A stretch of 64,000 nucleotides of DNA, from NCBI RefSeq assembly GCF_003048535.1, contig NZ_PIRQ01000004.1:62001-126000 (forward strand), read 5' to 3'. Shown here in pieces: positions 1 to 8,107 of the stretch. Each line of letters opens with the position of its first letter. Positions within the stretch are counted from its first letter, which is position 1. Source of the stretch: Campylobacter concisus. Its GTDB lineage: Bacteria; Campylobacterota; Campylobacteria; Campylobacterales; Campylobacteraceae. Below the pieces are notes generated by a model that ran no database searches, was not told where the DNA came from, and saw only the letters and a program-made list of their open reading frames with translations. A program made the translations under genes and the position numbers.

Positions 1-805
1 GTGATGTGATATGGTGTGCATCTCCGCTCTCACCAAATCCAACCACTTCAGCATAAATTTTAGCACCTCTTGCAATAGCTGACTCATACTCTTCAAGTAC
101 AAGCGCACCGGCTCCTTCACCCATTACAAAACCATCACGATTTGCGTCAAATGGCCTTGACGCCTTACTTGGTTCATCATTTCTAGTTGAGAGAGCTTTC
201 ATTGCTGCAAAGCCACCTATGCCTACACCACAAATAGTAGACTCAGCACCGATAACTAACATATTTGTCGCTTGACCGATCATAATGCATTTTGCAGCTT
301 GCGATATCGCATGAGTGCTTGCTGCACATGCTGTTACGCTAGACAAATTTGGACCCTTAAGTCCGTGATTTATAGAAACTATGCCACCTAACATATTTAC
401 AAGTGCCGATGGAATAAAAAATGGTGAGATTCTCTTTACACCTTTTTCAAAATATGTAATCGAGTTTTTCTCAATATTTGGCAAACCACCTATGCCAGCT
501 GCCGAGCTAACGCCAAATTTATGAGCATCAAACTCTTTAAAATTTGCATCAGCCATAGCTTCATTAGATGCTTTTATACCAAGCTGTATGAAACGATCTA
601 CTTTTTTCACCTCTTTGCCGTCTAAAATGCTATTTGGATCAAAATCAGTTATTTCGGCAGCAATTTTAACAGGAAAGTCACTTACATCAAAGCTTGTAAT
701 CTCTTTCACACCTGTTTTACCCTCACAAATAGCCTTAAAAGAGCTCTCTTTATCAAGACCAAGTGCGTTTATCATGCCTATACCAGTTACAACGACTCGT
801 TTCAA
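1..805 (-). CDS. fabF: 3-oxoacyl-[ACP] synthase II, 3' end beyond the window
   Basis: Condensing enzyme of fatty-acid elongation, joining malonyl-ACP to an acyl-ACP in the cytoplasm. About 268 codons are present; the C-terminal third lies outside the window. The translation starts KRVVVTG, contains the nucleophile motif VTACAASTH, and runs to a DAHHITS segment near the window edge that matches the substrate-pocket histidine region of FabF. The start is a TTG at 805, supported by AAGGAG five bases upstream; the nearby ATG is out of frame. It lies 34 bp after acpP on the same strand, the usual fabG-acpP-fabF order. The family call is secure and II (FabF) is favoured over I by context. Confidence 0.93.
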   Translation of the reverse strand, partial: MKRVVVTGIGMINALGLDKESSFKAICEGKTGVKEITSFDVSDFPVKIAAEITDFDPNSILDGKEVKKVDRFIQLGIKASNEAMADANFKEFDAHKFGVSSAAGIGGLPNIEKNSITYFEKGVKRISPFFIPSALVNMLGGIVSINHGLKGPNLSSVTACAASTHAISQAAKCIMIGQATNMLVIGAESTICGVGIGGFAAMKALSTRNDEPSKASRPFDANRDGFVMGEGAGALVLEEYESAIARGAKIYAEVVGFGESGDAHHITS

Positions 806-839
806 TACATCTCCTTAAATCAAACTGTGTAAATTTTAA

Positions 840-1073
840 TTATTTACCTAGTTTTTCTATATAATTTACAACGTCTTGAATGCTTATTAATTTCTCTGCT
901 TCGCTATCAGGAATTTCTACTTCAAATTTCTCTTCTAAAGCCATAACTAGCTCTACAACGTCAAGTGAATCAGCGCCTAAATCCTCAATGATTTTAGACT
1001 CTAATTTTACTGCTTGTGGATCTACGCTTAGTTGCTCTACAACTACGTCTCTTACGTCTTCAAATACTGCCAT
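840..1073 (-). CDS. acpP: acyl carrier protein
   Basis: Small acidic carrier of growing acyl chains, 77 residues, the normal length. The DSL motif at residues 35-37 holds Ser36, the site where 4'-phosphopantetheine is attached. It is preceded by an AAGGAG ribosome binding site and an AT-rich 86-bp gap from fabG that could hold its own promoter. Placement between fabG and fabF is the classical arrangement. Confidence 0.97.
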   Translation of the reverse strand: MAVFEDVRDVVVEQLSVDPQAVKLESKIIEDLGADSLDVVELVMALEEKFEVEIPDSEAEKLISIQDVVNYIEKLGK

Positions 1074-1159
1074 TTAAGGTCTCCTTATAAAAAATGTCTG
1101 TTATCTTATAATATTTACGCTTTTATTTATTTTAAATTTCAAAACTTGTTGAAATTTCA

Positions 1160-1903
1160 TTACATATAAAGTCCGCCGTTTATTTTTAGCGTCTCGCCAG
1201 TTACGTAGCTTGCGTGATCACTTAGTAAAAACGCCACTGCCTCAGCCACCTCGCTAGCGCTACCAAAACGTTTTAGCGGAATGTTATCGCTATAAGTTTT
1301 CTTCACCTCATCGCTTAGTCCATGCGTCATATCAGTCTCAATAAAACCAGGAGTTACGCTATTAAAGCGGATATTTCTACTTGCGCCCTCTTTTGCAAAG
1401 CTCTTGCTCATGGCGATTAGTCCACCCTTGCTGGCTGAATAATTCACCTGTCCAGCATTTCCCATCTCGCCAACGATAGATGCGACGTTTACGACCGCTC
1501 CAAAGCGCTTTTTGCTCATCACTTTTAAAGCCTCCCTGCATCCTATGAAAGCTGAAGTTAAATTTGCATTTATCACATCTGTAAATTCGCTAGTTTTCAT
1601 GCGAAGCGCTATCTTATCGTTTGTGATGCCAGCGTTATTTACAAGGTAGCTTAGCTCGCCGTCGCTATCAACTATCAAATTTATACCTTTTATAAACTCA
1701 TCTTCGTCAGTTGCGTCAAATTTTATCACTGCAGCCTTGCCGCCATTTTGCTCGATCTCAGCCTGCAAAGCGTCTGCTATCTCAGGCTTTGAGCGGTAGT
1801 TTATCCACACTTTTAAGCCCATATTTGCAAGCGTCTTTGCGATTTGTGCACCAATACCTCTACTTGCGCCTGTTATTAGTACGTTTTTTCCGCTAAATTT
1901 CAT
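1160..1903 (-). CDS. fabG: 3-oxoacyl-[ACP] reductase
   Basis: NADPH-dependent short-chain dehydrogenase that reduces 3-oxoacyl-ACP in fatty-acid elongation. The 247-residue protein has the cofactor loop GASRGIGA near residue 12, the NNAG motif, the catalytic serine in NVASIVG and the YSASK pair of catalytic Tyr and Lys. The C-terminal G-GLYM ending is typical of FabG. It is first of the leftward fabG-acpP-fabF group, with AAGGAG before the ATG. Many short-chain dehydrogenases look alike, but the neighbours settle the role. Confidence 0.95.
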   Translation of the reverse strand: MKFSGKNVLITGASRGIGAQIAKTLANMGLKVWINYRSKPEIADALQAEIEQNGGKAAVIKFDATDEDEFIKGINLIVDSDGELSYLVNNAGITNDKIALRMKTSEFTDVINANLTSAFIGCREALKVMSKKRFGAVVNVASIVGEMGNAGQVNYSASKGGLIAMSKSFAKEGASRNIRFNSVTPGFIETDMTHGLSDEVKKTYSDNIPLKRFGSASEVAEAVAFLLSDHASYVTGETLKINGGLYM

Positions 1904-1961
1904 AAATTCTCCTTATTTTTTTCTAATTTTTCACTGATTGTAGCTTATATAAGCTTAACGT

Positions 1962-2381
1962 CTAAATTTTATCGTTTCTTTCCCACTTTATCTTTTTGCC
2001 GAAACCAAGAACATTACTTGTAAATTTTAGTTTTTCAAGGCTTATACACCAAATTTTTGGATCCATTGCTTTTGCATAAAAAAATCTTTTAAAGTAAATT
2101 TCTCGCTCACTTGCGCTAGCCTCGCTCATCACTCCTTGAAACTGTACGCCCTCTATCTTGCCAACGATCTTTGTATCAAGAGCGACCGTACCAGCAACAA
2201 GCTTTGAGTTTTTTAAAAATTTAACATGTGAGCTATCATCAGAGCTAGCTAACAAAAGGCTAAAATTTAGCTCGTCAAAGGCGTAAAACGCGCTAAAAGC
2301 GTAAGGCTGACCATCATCATCAATGGCGCAGACACTTGCGAGATGCATCTTTTTTAGAAATTTAACTATCCTCTCATCCAT
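1962..2381 (-). CDS. pyridoxamine 5'-phosphate oxidase-like flavin-binding fold protein
   Basis: A 139-residue protein resembling the small split-barrel FMN-binding family related to PNPOx (YhbP-like). The N-terminal stretch IVKFLKKMHLASVCAIDDDGQPYAFSAF and the later segment with VKFLKNSKLVAGTVA fit the beta-barrel core. Members bind FMN or haem and the substrate is generally unknown; it is too short to be a complete PdxH. The ATG follows the stop codon of the upstream membrane-protein gene directly, so the two are probably co-transcribed. Family call moderate; function not inferred. Confidence 0.65.
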   Translation of the reverse strand: MDERIVKFLKKMHLASVCAIDDDGQPYAFSAFYAFDELNFSLLLASSDDSSHVKFLKNSKLVAGTVALDTKIVGKIEGVQFQGVMSEASASEREIYFKRFFYAKAMDPKIWCISLEKLKFTSNVLGFGKKIKWERNDKI

Positions 2382-2750
2382 CTAAATTCCCCTAAAAATA
2401 TCAAGAATGGCTTGAAATTTAAAGATAACTATGGCGATTATTAGCACCCAAAGCGTAAAAATAATGAGCTCTATTAAAGTAAATTTATCTTTTGCAACCT
2501 TTTTAAAAGCAAGCATTGTTAAAAATACCCCGATAAAGCCACCAATTAGCGAAAAATAGTGGATCGCATTTACCTTTACGAAGCTTGGCAAAAGCCCTTT
2601 AAAAAATAGTGAAAACATAAAAATGGCAAGCAAATTTGCAAGTATCAAGTAGTAGCCAACGACCGGTAAAACAGGGTAAAGCTTAGCAAAAACGAAGCTT
2701 AAAACAGTGATAAGCATCAGCAAAAAGATCCTAGTCCCAAAACAACACAT
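2382..2750 (-). CDS. DUF1294-like small membrane protein
   Basis: About 122 residues with four hydrophobic segments (roughly 8-26, 28-50, 60-80 and 90-115) and the motif SLIGGFIGVFLTMLAFKK, which resembles the DUF1294 signature of a glycine-rich turn followed by a basic F-K stretch. I prefer the ATG at 2750 because AAAGGA sits six bases upstream; the frame is open to a TTG at 2822, but that would add a basic 24-residue leader and crowd the divergent gene at 2835. It abuts the PNPOx-like gene. The function of the family is unknown. Confidence 0.6.
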   Translation of the reverse strand: MCCFGTRIFLLMLITVLSFVFAKLYPVLPVVGYYLILANLLAIFMFSLFFKGLLPSFVKVNAIHYFSLIGGFIGVFLTMLAFKKVAKDKFTLIELIIFTLWVLIIAIVIFKFQAILDIFRGI

Positions 2751-2834
2751 CGCCCGTCCTTTTTTGACGCATTTTACAAAATTTTGCTTTATGAAATTAA
2801 AAATTTGCCGATTTAGCCTCAAAAGGATTTAAAA

Positions 2835-3356
2835 ATGCAAACAAATTTTTACTCTCAAGGAAGCTACAACAACATGAGCTTTTCGATGAAAACTAGCTCA
2901 GGCGATGAGATAAGCTTTTCGATGTATGACAACAAAAGTTTGGAATTTTCCAGCCAGAAAAATGGCACTTCTAGCCAAAGAAGTCTTACTCTCACGCACG
3001 AATACGGCTATGAGTTTTTATATAAAGGAAACGGCATAGACGAGCAAGATATGAAAGAGATCGAAGAGGCGATGAAGCAAATTCGCCCGCAAGTTGATGA
3101 ATTTATGAAAAATGTCAAAGAGGGCGACAAGATCGCGGGTAGTAGCCAAAGCATAAGCGAGCTTTCAAACAAGATCAAGCAGATGCTTCCTGACGCAAAA
3201 GATCTGGATCATAAAAATTTCATAAATGATAATATGCTAAAAATGTTTGACGAACTTTTAGCTAAAAATGATGCAAATAAAAACCTACTAAGTGCGGCAA
3301 AAAGGCTATTTGACACCTTGCTTGATGAGAGCAAAAAAGTATCTTACTACGCATAA
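2835..3356 (+). CDS. hypothetical soluble protein
   Basis: A 173-residue protein I do not recognise. It has no signal peptide or membrane segment. The first 65 residues are rich in Ser, Asn and aromatics with beta character (QGSYNNMSFSMKTSSGDE); the rest is predicted helical and charged, with DEQDMKEIEEAMKQIRPQ and a Lys/Leu-rich C-terminus. AAAGGAT precedes the start. It ends in a strong hairpin shared with the convergent downstream gene. No function is assigned. Confidence 0.6.
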   Translation: MQTNFYSQGSYNNMSFSMKTSSGDEISFSMYDNKSLEFSSQKNGTSSQRSLTLTHEYGYEFLYKGNGIDEQDMKEIEEAMKQIRPQVDEFMKNVKEGDKIAGSSQSISELSNKIKQMLPDAKDLDHKNFINDNMLKMFDELLAKNDANKNLLSAAKRLFDTLLDESKKVSYYA

Positions 3357-3382
3357 ATTTAGAGCTTTTTGGCTCTAAATTT
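3355..3382. terminator. bidirectional intrinsic terminator
   Basis: A perfect 11-bp stem (AAATTTAGAGC pairing with GCTCTAAATTT) around a six-base T-rich loop, overlapping the stop codons of two convergent genes. A/T runs on both sides allow function in both directions. Confidence 0.75.
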
Positions 3383-4115
3383 TTATAAGTGCCTCTCTCT
3401 CAAAAAAGAGATGCGACAAAACTATCACAAAATAAAGCTGAAAAAATAGCCCAACAAGCGGCACAAGCGAGATGAGATAAAACAAAAGTGTAAAAGCTAT
3501 AAATTTTATCCCGCCACCTTCAAGCAGTGCTAGCTCAAATTTATCACTATCAAGAGTGTTTGAGCCAACGTCTATCAGTAAAAGTTTGTAGTAGATATAA
3601 AAAAACGGCACGTTGATGATGAAAAAATTTACAAACGGCACAAACAAAAGCGGTAGGCAGATGAGCAATATCCCAAAAAATTTCATGATCTCAATCATCA
3701 TCACCTTTAGCACTCTAGCTGTGCTAGCCTCGCTTTTAAGCACGTAGTTGTAGTGCCTTTTGTTTATCTCTTTGGCCACAACTGGAGTTAAAAAGCCGGC
3801 TACGATTAGGGCGATTATTATGCTGATAATTATCGTTAAAAAGGTGCTTAAAACGTAAAAAAGTATGCTTATAATCCATTTTGTAGCGCTAAAGTTTAAA
3901 ATTTTAACAGCATACGATGAGAGCGTTGAATTTGACTCTATAAATCCGTAGTCGCCGCTATTCGCCCCATCGCTTAAAAGGTCAAAGATCTCGCCACCTC
4001 CCCAAATCGTAAGCCAAGCAAGGCTAGCGATACTAAGAAAAAGTGGCAAGATGGATAGCGCTATAAATTTGGCTGTAAAAAAATCTTTAAAGCCAAGGCG
4101 AAGAAGATTTATCAT
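3375..4115 (-). CDS. EI24 domain / CysZ-like membrane protein
   Basis: A 246-residue integral membrane protein with about five to six hydrophobic segments. It matches the EI24/CysZ family by the N-terminal GFKDFFTAKFIALSILPL, a long central pair of helices, and the C-terminal LLFYLISLVPLVGLFFQLYFVIVLSHLFFER block. CysZ members carry sulfate; EI24 members in Campylobacterota have no confirmed substrate. Its ATG overlaps the dut stop by ATGA, suggesting translational coupling, though the two proteins have no obvious functional link. Confidence 0.7.
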   Translation of the reverse strand: MINLLRLGFKDFFTAKFIALSILPLFLSIASLAWLTIWGGGEIFDLLSDGANSGDYGFIESNSTLSSYAVKILNFSATKWIISILFYVLSTFLTIIISIIIALIVAGFLTPVVAKEINKRHYNYVLKSEASTARVLKVMMIEIMKFFGILLICLPLLFVPFVNFFIINVPFFYIYYKLLLIDVGSNTLDSDKFELALLEGGGIKFIAFTLLFYLISLVPLVGLFFQLYFVIVLSHLFFEREALIKI

Positions 4116-4807
4116 TTCACCTTTTTATACTCGTGCTCAAGTGCTGCGTAAATTTCACCTATCTTACTAACGCCATTTGACAAAATTTCACTCATCACTT
4201 CATTATCTTCGCGTCCGTTCCAATTTTTCTTATAGCTGCCTTCTTTATAGCCATTATTTTGGCGGAAGCGATTTAGCACGTTTTTGGCGATGTAGCACTC
4301 ATAAAGCGAGTATAAATTTACGCCACATTTTAAAGACATAGAGAAGTAAATTTTTAAAATATCAAATATATCGTAGTCAAACCCACTACACTCATGTATA
4401 AGCATCTCGACATCATTCATTATCTCATAAATGCTCTCGTCTTCGATCCTTAAGGGCTCTTTGCAAAACTCACTAAAACCACTTGATTGGCAAATATCAT
4501 CAGCTAAAGTTTCTATATCTCCAAGCTGTTTTGATTTATAAATTTGCAAAGCCAGACTCATTATAAAGTGCCAGATATCAACAACTTCTATGCGCAAATT
4601 TTGTTCATCAGTCTTAGCATCGATGCTCTTCCAGTGTTTCCATGCAAAGCTATCGATTAGCTCAGCGCACTCCATATATATGCAGCGCTTCCAGCTAATT
4701 AATTTATTTTTATTAGTATAACCATTTTCCCAGCCAAGCCCATTTGTCTCATCATTTAGGCTTTGCTGCATCTTTAACATCTCTAAAATAATCGTTCTTT
4801 CATTCAT
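4112..4807 (-). CDS. dut: dimeric all-alpha dUTP diphosphatase
   Basis: Hydrolyses dUTP to dUMP and pyrophosphate, keeping uracil out of DNA and feeding thymidylate synthesis. The 231-residue sequence has the MazG/dUTPase metal-binding pattern: MECAELIDSFAWKHWKS supplies one E-x-x-E pair and IEVVDIWHFIMS supplies the E-x-x-D pair. The N-terminal LGWENGYTNKNK stretch is also typical of the Campylobacter/Leishmania-type dimeric enzyme, which is unrelated to trimeric dUTPase. First gene of a two-gene unit with the EI24 protein. Confidence 0.9.
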   Translation of the reverse strand: MNERTIILEMLKMQQSLNDETNGLGWENGYTNKNKLISWKRCIYMECAELIDSFAWKHWKSIDAKTDEQNLRIEVVDIWHFIMSLALQIYKSKQLGDIETLADDICQSSGFSEFCKEPLRIEDESIYEIMNDVEMLIHECSGFDYDIFDILKIYFSMSLKCGVNLYSLYECYIAKNVLNRFRQNNGYKEGSYKKNWNGREDNEVMSEILSNGVSKIGEIYAALEHEYKKVK

Positions 4808-4936
4808 TTTAGGCCTTTAAAAATTTTAAAGGATTATAACAAAAAATTATTAAATGCCACGAGACAAGCTTGACTTAAATCATTTTATGTATAAAATTTA
4901 GGAGCTAAAATAAGCAAAAATTTCAAAGGAGAAAAA

Positions 4937-5125
4937 ATGAGAGAAAAAGATCTAGTGGTTTGCAATGTTTGCGGACTAAAAAGCAGCGATGATACAAATG
5001 CAGTTTTTATCCACGCTCATAAAAATGGCGAAGAAGTTGATATCTGCACCAGTTGTGTTCCAAGCGTGATCCATGGCTCAGGCATGGTCGTAAAATCAAA
5101 CGAAGAGATAAAGGCTGAAATTTAA
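4937..5125 (+). CDS. small zinc-ribbon-like hypothetical protein
   Basis: A 62-residue protein with two Cys pairs, CNVCG at residues 9-12 and CTSC at 37-40, spaced as in a zinc ribbon. It starts after AAGGAG. Its stop shares the TTTAAA palindrome with the stop of the convergent GGDEF-EAL gene, overlapping by four bases. The ending HGSGMVVKSNEEIKAEI has no motif I know. Metal binding is inference from the Cys spacing; the role is unknown. Confidence 0.6.
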   Translation: MREKDLVVCNVCGLKSSDDTNAVFIHAHKNGEEVDICTSCVPSVIHGSGMVVKSNEEIKAEI

Positions 5126-7437
5126 ACTTTAGCTATCATTTGAGGATCTTGTCTTACAAGGTCTTCAAATTCTTCTGCACTCATAGGACGAGATAAGAAA
5201 AGTCCTTGCACTTCATTACAATCAAGCTCTTTTAAGAAATGAATATCTTCTTCTTTTTCTACGCCTTTTGCGCCAACTTTTATCTTCATTGCCTTTGCTA
5301 AATCTATAATTGCAGATACGATTTGTGCATCTATTTTGCTATTTGATGCTTGAGCAACAAATTCACTTGCTATTTTTATACGCTTAACACCGTATTTTCT
5401 AATATAAATAAATGAAGTATATCCAGAGCCAAAATTATCTATGCAAACATCTATATTATTTTCTTTAAGAATAGAAAAAATTTTATCGAGCGTTTTAGAA
5501 TTATTTGTCCATATTTCTTCGCCAAATTCTATTTCAAAAAGCTCTGGATTTATATGGTGAGAGCGTAAGCTAGAAACAAAGTCTAAAACAAATTTTTCTG
5601 ATTTACTTTGAGTCTGTGCAACATTTATACTTATTTTTGGTATCAAGAGTTTTTCTTTTTGCCATCTATCTACATACTCTATGGTCTTTGAAACTAAAAG
5701 TGAGCAAATATCATTTAAAATATCGCTATTTACATTGACCTCTTTCATAAATTTGCCTGCTTCCATCAAGCCAAATTTTTCTGATTTCCAATATAAAAAA
5801 ACCTCTGCGTAGATCATTTTTTCAATTTTTAGATCAAATATTGGTTGAAAATATACATGAAGGTCTTCTTGCAAATTAGCTTTTTTAAGCGCGATCTCGA
5901 TACTTGAGCTTAGGTGCATTTCATTGCTAATTTTATCGCTATAAACCATAGGATTTAAAGCTGGATTTTTCTTGGCATAATACATTGCCATATCTGCATT
6001 TTTTATAATATTTCTTGGATTTGCCGTGCTATTTTTTGTTGCTACGTCTATGCCTATTATGCACTTAAGTCCAAAGTGATATCTATCTATTTGAATTGGC
6101 TTTTCAATAGCATCTTTTAAGGCAATACCAAGATTTAAGCGTTTTGTATGACTATTTATCTCCATTTTTGCTAGTACGATAAATTCGTCCGCACTAATCC
6201 TTGCTATGGCCTCTTGTCTATTGCAAACTTCAAGTATCCTTTTTGCAACTAATTTTAAAATTCTATCGCCTATTTCGTGCCCGTAAGATGTATTTATGCT
6301 TTTAAAACGGCTTAAATTTATATAATAAACCGCGATTTCCTCATCTTCAGAGATGCTTTTGCACATTCTTTCAAGCTCATTTACTATAAAATTTCTATTG
6401 CCAAGATCTGTCAAATAGTCCTTCTCAGACATATCTTGAAGTCTTAAATTTGCGAGCATAAGTTCATTAGTTCGCTCATGCATCGACTTTTCCATCTCTC
6501 TATGAAGATTTCTCTCAAAATCTAATATTTTTCTACTTGCAATAGAGCTTTTAACGTAGTAATTAACAATAGCGTTTACAACCAAGATAAATAGTGAGAT
6601 GAGTGTACTAAAAGATGTTAGATCTTCTTGTAATAGCAAAGGTAAAACTATTATTATTGGTAGCCATTTTGATCCTATTGAGATATCTTTATCGGTATTT
6701 GTAACATATTCGTTTTTGGCTTTTAAATGAAAAGCTCCTATCATCAAGAAAAAGAAAGGAACGATATATAAAAAATCTATTTTATGGCCAAAAATTACAT
6801 TTGAGATCTGGCTATAAAAAATAAATAAATTTAGCATCGTAAATAAAATACTAGCCGATATAAGGTAAAAGCCGCTAATTTTTATATGAAGCAAACTGCT
6901 TGTAAAAATCTCACTTAAAGTAATAAAAAGTATAAGAAAATTTATGGCTACAATAGAGAGAAAAACAATATTTGATCTATTATTTATCATTGATGAAATA
7001 TCTATTTCGTCAAAAATACCATATATTAAAATTACTATTAAAAAAAAGACACTTATGCTATCCATAATGATGGCTAGTTTCTCTTGACTGGCTGCAAATT
7101 TTGAATACAAAAATATACTAACGCCAGTTAAAATAGATATCATCGGCAACATAAAAAACACATCAAGATACGCGTAAGAACTATGAGCCCGCAATAGTAC
7201 ATCTTGATTTAACACCATTAATGCATCACAAATGGACCATAAAAAAACACCAAAACATATTGCAAGCCAATGCGTTATTTTGGTTTTTACTTTATCCATT
7301 GAAGTATAAATGCCAAAAGTTATCATAAAGAAACTAAGCAAAATAGATATTTTTCCAATTAGATTATAGTCTAGTAAAGATGCTAATAGTGCAAATACGA
7401 ATAGTGCTACAACTGCAACTAAGATCCATTTTCGCAT
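5122..7437 (-). CDS. membrane GGDEF-EAL protein with degenerate active sites
   Basis: A 771-residue protein: about eight to nine N-terminal transmembrane helices (residues 1-300), a short coiled linker (EMEKSMHERTNELMLANLRLQ), a GGDEF domain (about 330-490) and an EAL domain (about 510-765). The diguanylate cyclase signature reads SADEF near residue 412. In the EAL domain, EAL reads EVF (about 544), the DDFG motif reads DNFG and the AEGVE motif reads AKGVE, replacing a required glutamate by lysine. Both catalytic activities are therefore probably lost; it may sense or bind c-di-GMP, or signal by protein contact. It resembles the complete GGDEF-EAL protein at 8100-10427 in architecture and length. 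Confidence 0.88.
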   Translation of the reverse strand: MRKWILVAVVALFVFALLASLLDYNLIGKISILLSFFMITFGIYTSMDKVKTKITHWLAICFGVFLWSICDALMVLNQDVLLRAHSSYAYLDVFFMLPMISILTGVSIFLYSKFAASQEKLAIIMDSISVFFLIVILIYGIFDEIDISSMINNRSNIVFLSIVAINFLILFITLSEIFTSSLLHIKISGFYLISASILFTMLNLFIFYSQISNVIFGHKIDFLYIVPFFFLMIGAFHLKAKNEYVTNTDKDISIGSKWLPIIIVLPLLLQEDLTSFSTLISLFILVVNAIVNYYVKSSIASRKILDFERNLHREMEKSMHERTNELMLANLRLQDMSEKDYLTDLGNRNFIVNELERMCKSISEDEEIAVYYINLSRFKSINTSYGHEIGDRILKLVAKRILEVCNRQEAIARISADEFIVLAKMEINSHTKRLNLGIALKDAIEKPIQIDRYHFGLKCIIGIDVATKNSTANPRNIIKNADMAMYYAKKNPALNPMVYSDKISNEMHLSSSIEIALKKANLQEDLHVYFQPIFDLKIEKMIYAEVFLYWKSEKFGLMEAGKFMKEVNVNSDILNDICSLLVSKTIEYVDRWQKEKLLIPKISINVAQTQSKSEKFVLDFVSSLRSHHINPELFEIEFGEEIWTNNSKTLDKIFSILKENNIDVCIDNFGSGYTSFIYIRKYGVKRIKIASEFVAQASNSKIDAQIVSAIIDLAKAMKIKVGAKGVEKEEDIHFLKELDCNEVQGLFLSRPMSAEEFEDLVRQDPQMIAKV

Positions 7438-7527
7438 GCCAGTTATAGATGATTTTGATATTAAAAAAATAGTGTCCCTCTCCTAAGAAATAGTCCAAAT
7501 TATACAAAAATTGACTTTGCTTTTGGT

Positions 7528-7533
7528 TATAAT
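7528..7533 (+). promoter_or_regulatory. -10 element TATAAT
   Basis: TATAAT preceded by GGT in an A/T-rich upstream stretch, 34 bp before the ATG of the YcxB-like gene. No -35 at canonical spacing, as is usual in Campylobacter. Confidence 0.55.
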
Positions 7534-7567
7534 TTCCCAAAAATTTTAAAATTCACAAAGGTATCTT

Positions 7568-8107
7568 ATGAAGTGCAATATCGTCATAAATGGACAAAAT
7601 TTAATAGATTATAAATCTTTTATCTTATTTTTCTCAAAGGCGGCAAGAAAGCAGTATTTTATAAACACTTTTATGATATTTACTGAAGCCATCATAGCTG
7701 GTTTTGTTGCTGATATGCTATTAAAAAGTAAAATTTTTACTATTATCGGAGCTGTTTTTGCTATATTTTGGATCATTTTTTATCCTATTTTTTTAAAAAG
7801 AAGTCGTATAGCTGCATTAAAGAGAATTGAAATTTCAGGCGTTCAAAAGCAAATGAATTTTGAAGTAAATGAGAAATTTCTGGCTTATTATGAAAACGAA
7901 CCCAAAGAAAATGAAAAATTTGACCTAAATGAAGTTAGTGAAATTTATGAACTCAAAAATATTTTTATCATTTTTTTAGAAGAAAAAATTCATCTAATAA
8001 TCCCAAAAGATGAAGCTAGCTCAAAAATGATAAATGAGCTGGCCAAACTTTGTGATAAAGATATTTTGAAATTTGAAAATTTTAGCGCAAAGAGTGTGCT
8101 TAAATAG
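7568..8107 (+). CDS. YcxB-like membrane protein
   Basis: A 179-residue protein with two adjacent hydrophobic helices (about residues 36-75) followed by a soluble domain. The layout and the segments RSRIAALKRI, NEKFLAYYENE and FDLNEVSEIYELKNIFIIFLEEKIHLIIPK resemble the YcxB-like C-terminal domain family. The function of that family is unknown. It has its own -10 box and lies between two divergently and convergently placed GGDEF-EAL genes; its last eight bases overlap the end of the downstream one. Confidence 0.65.
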   Translation: MKCNIVINGQNLIDYKSFILFFSKAARKQYFINTFMIFTEAIIAGFVADMLLKSKIFTIIGAVFAIFWIIFYPIFLKRSRIAALKRIEISGVQKQMNFEVNEKFLAYYENEPKENEKFDLNEVSEIYELKNIFIIFLEEKIHLIIPKDEASSKMINELAKLCDKDILKFENFSAKSVLK

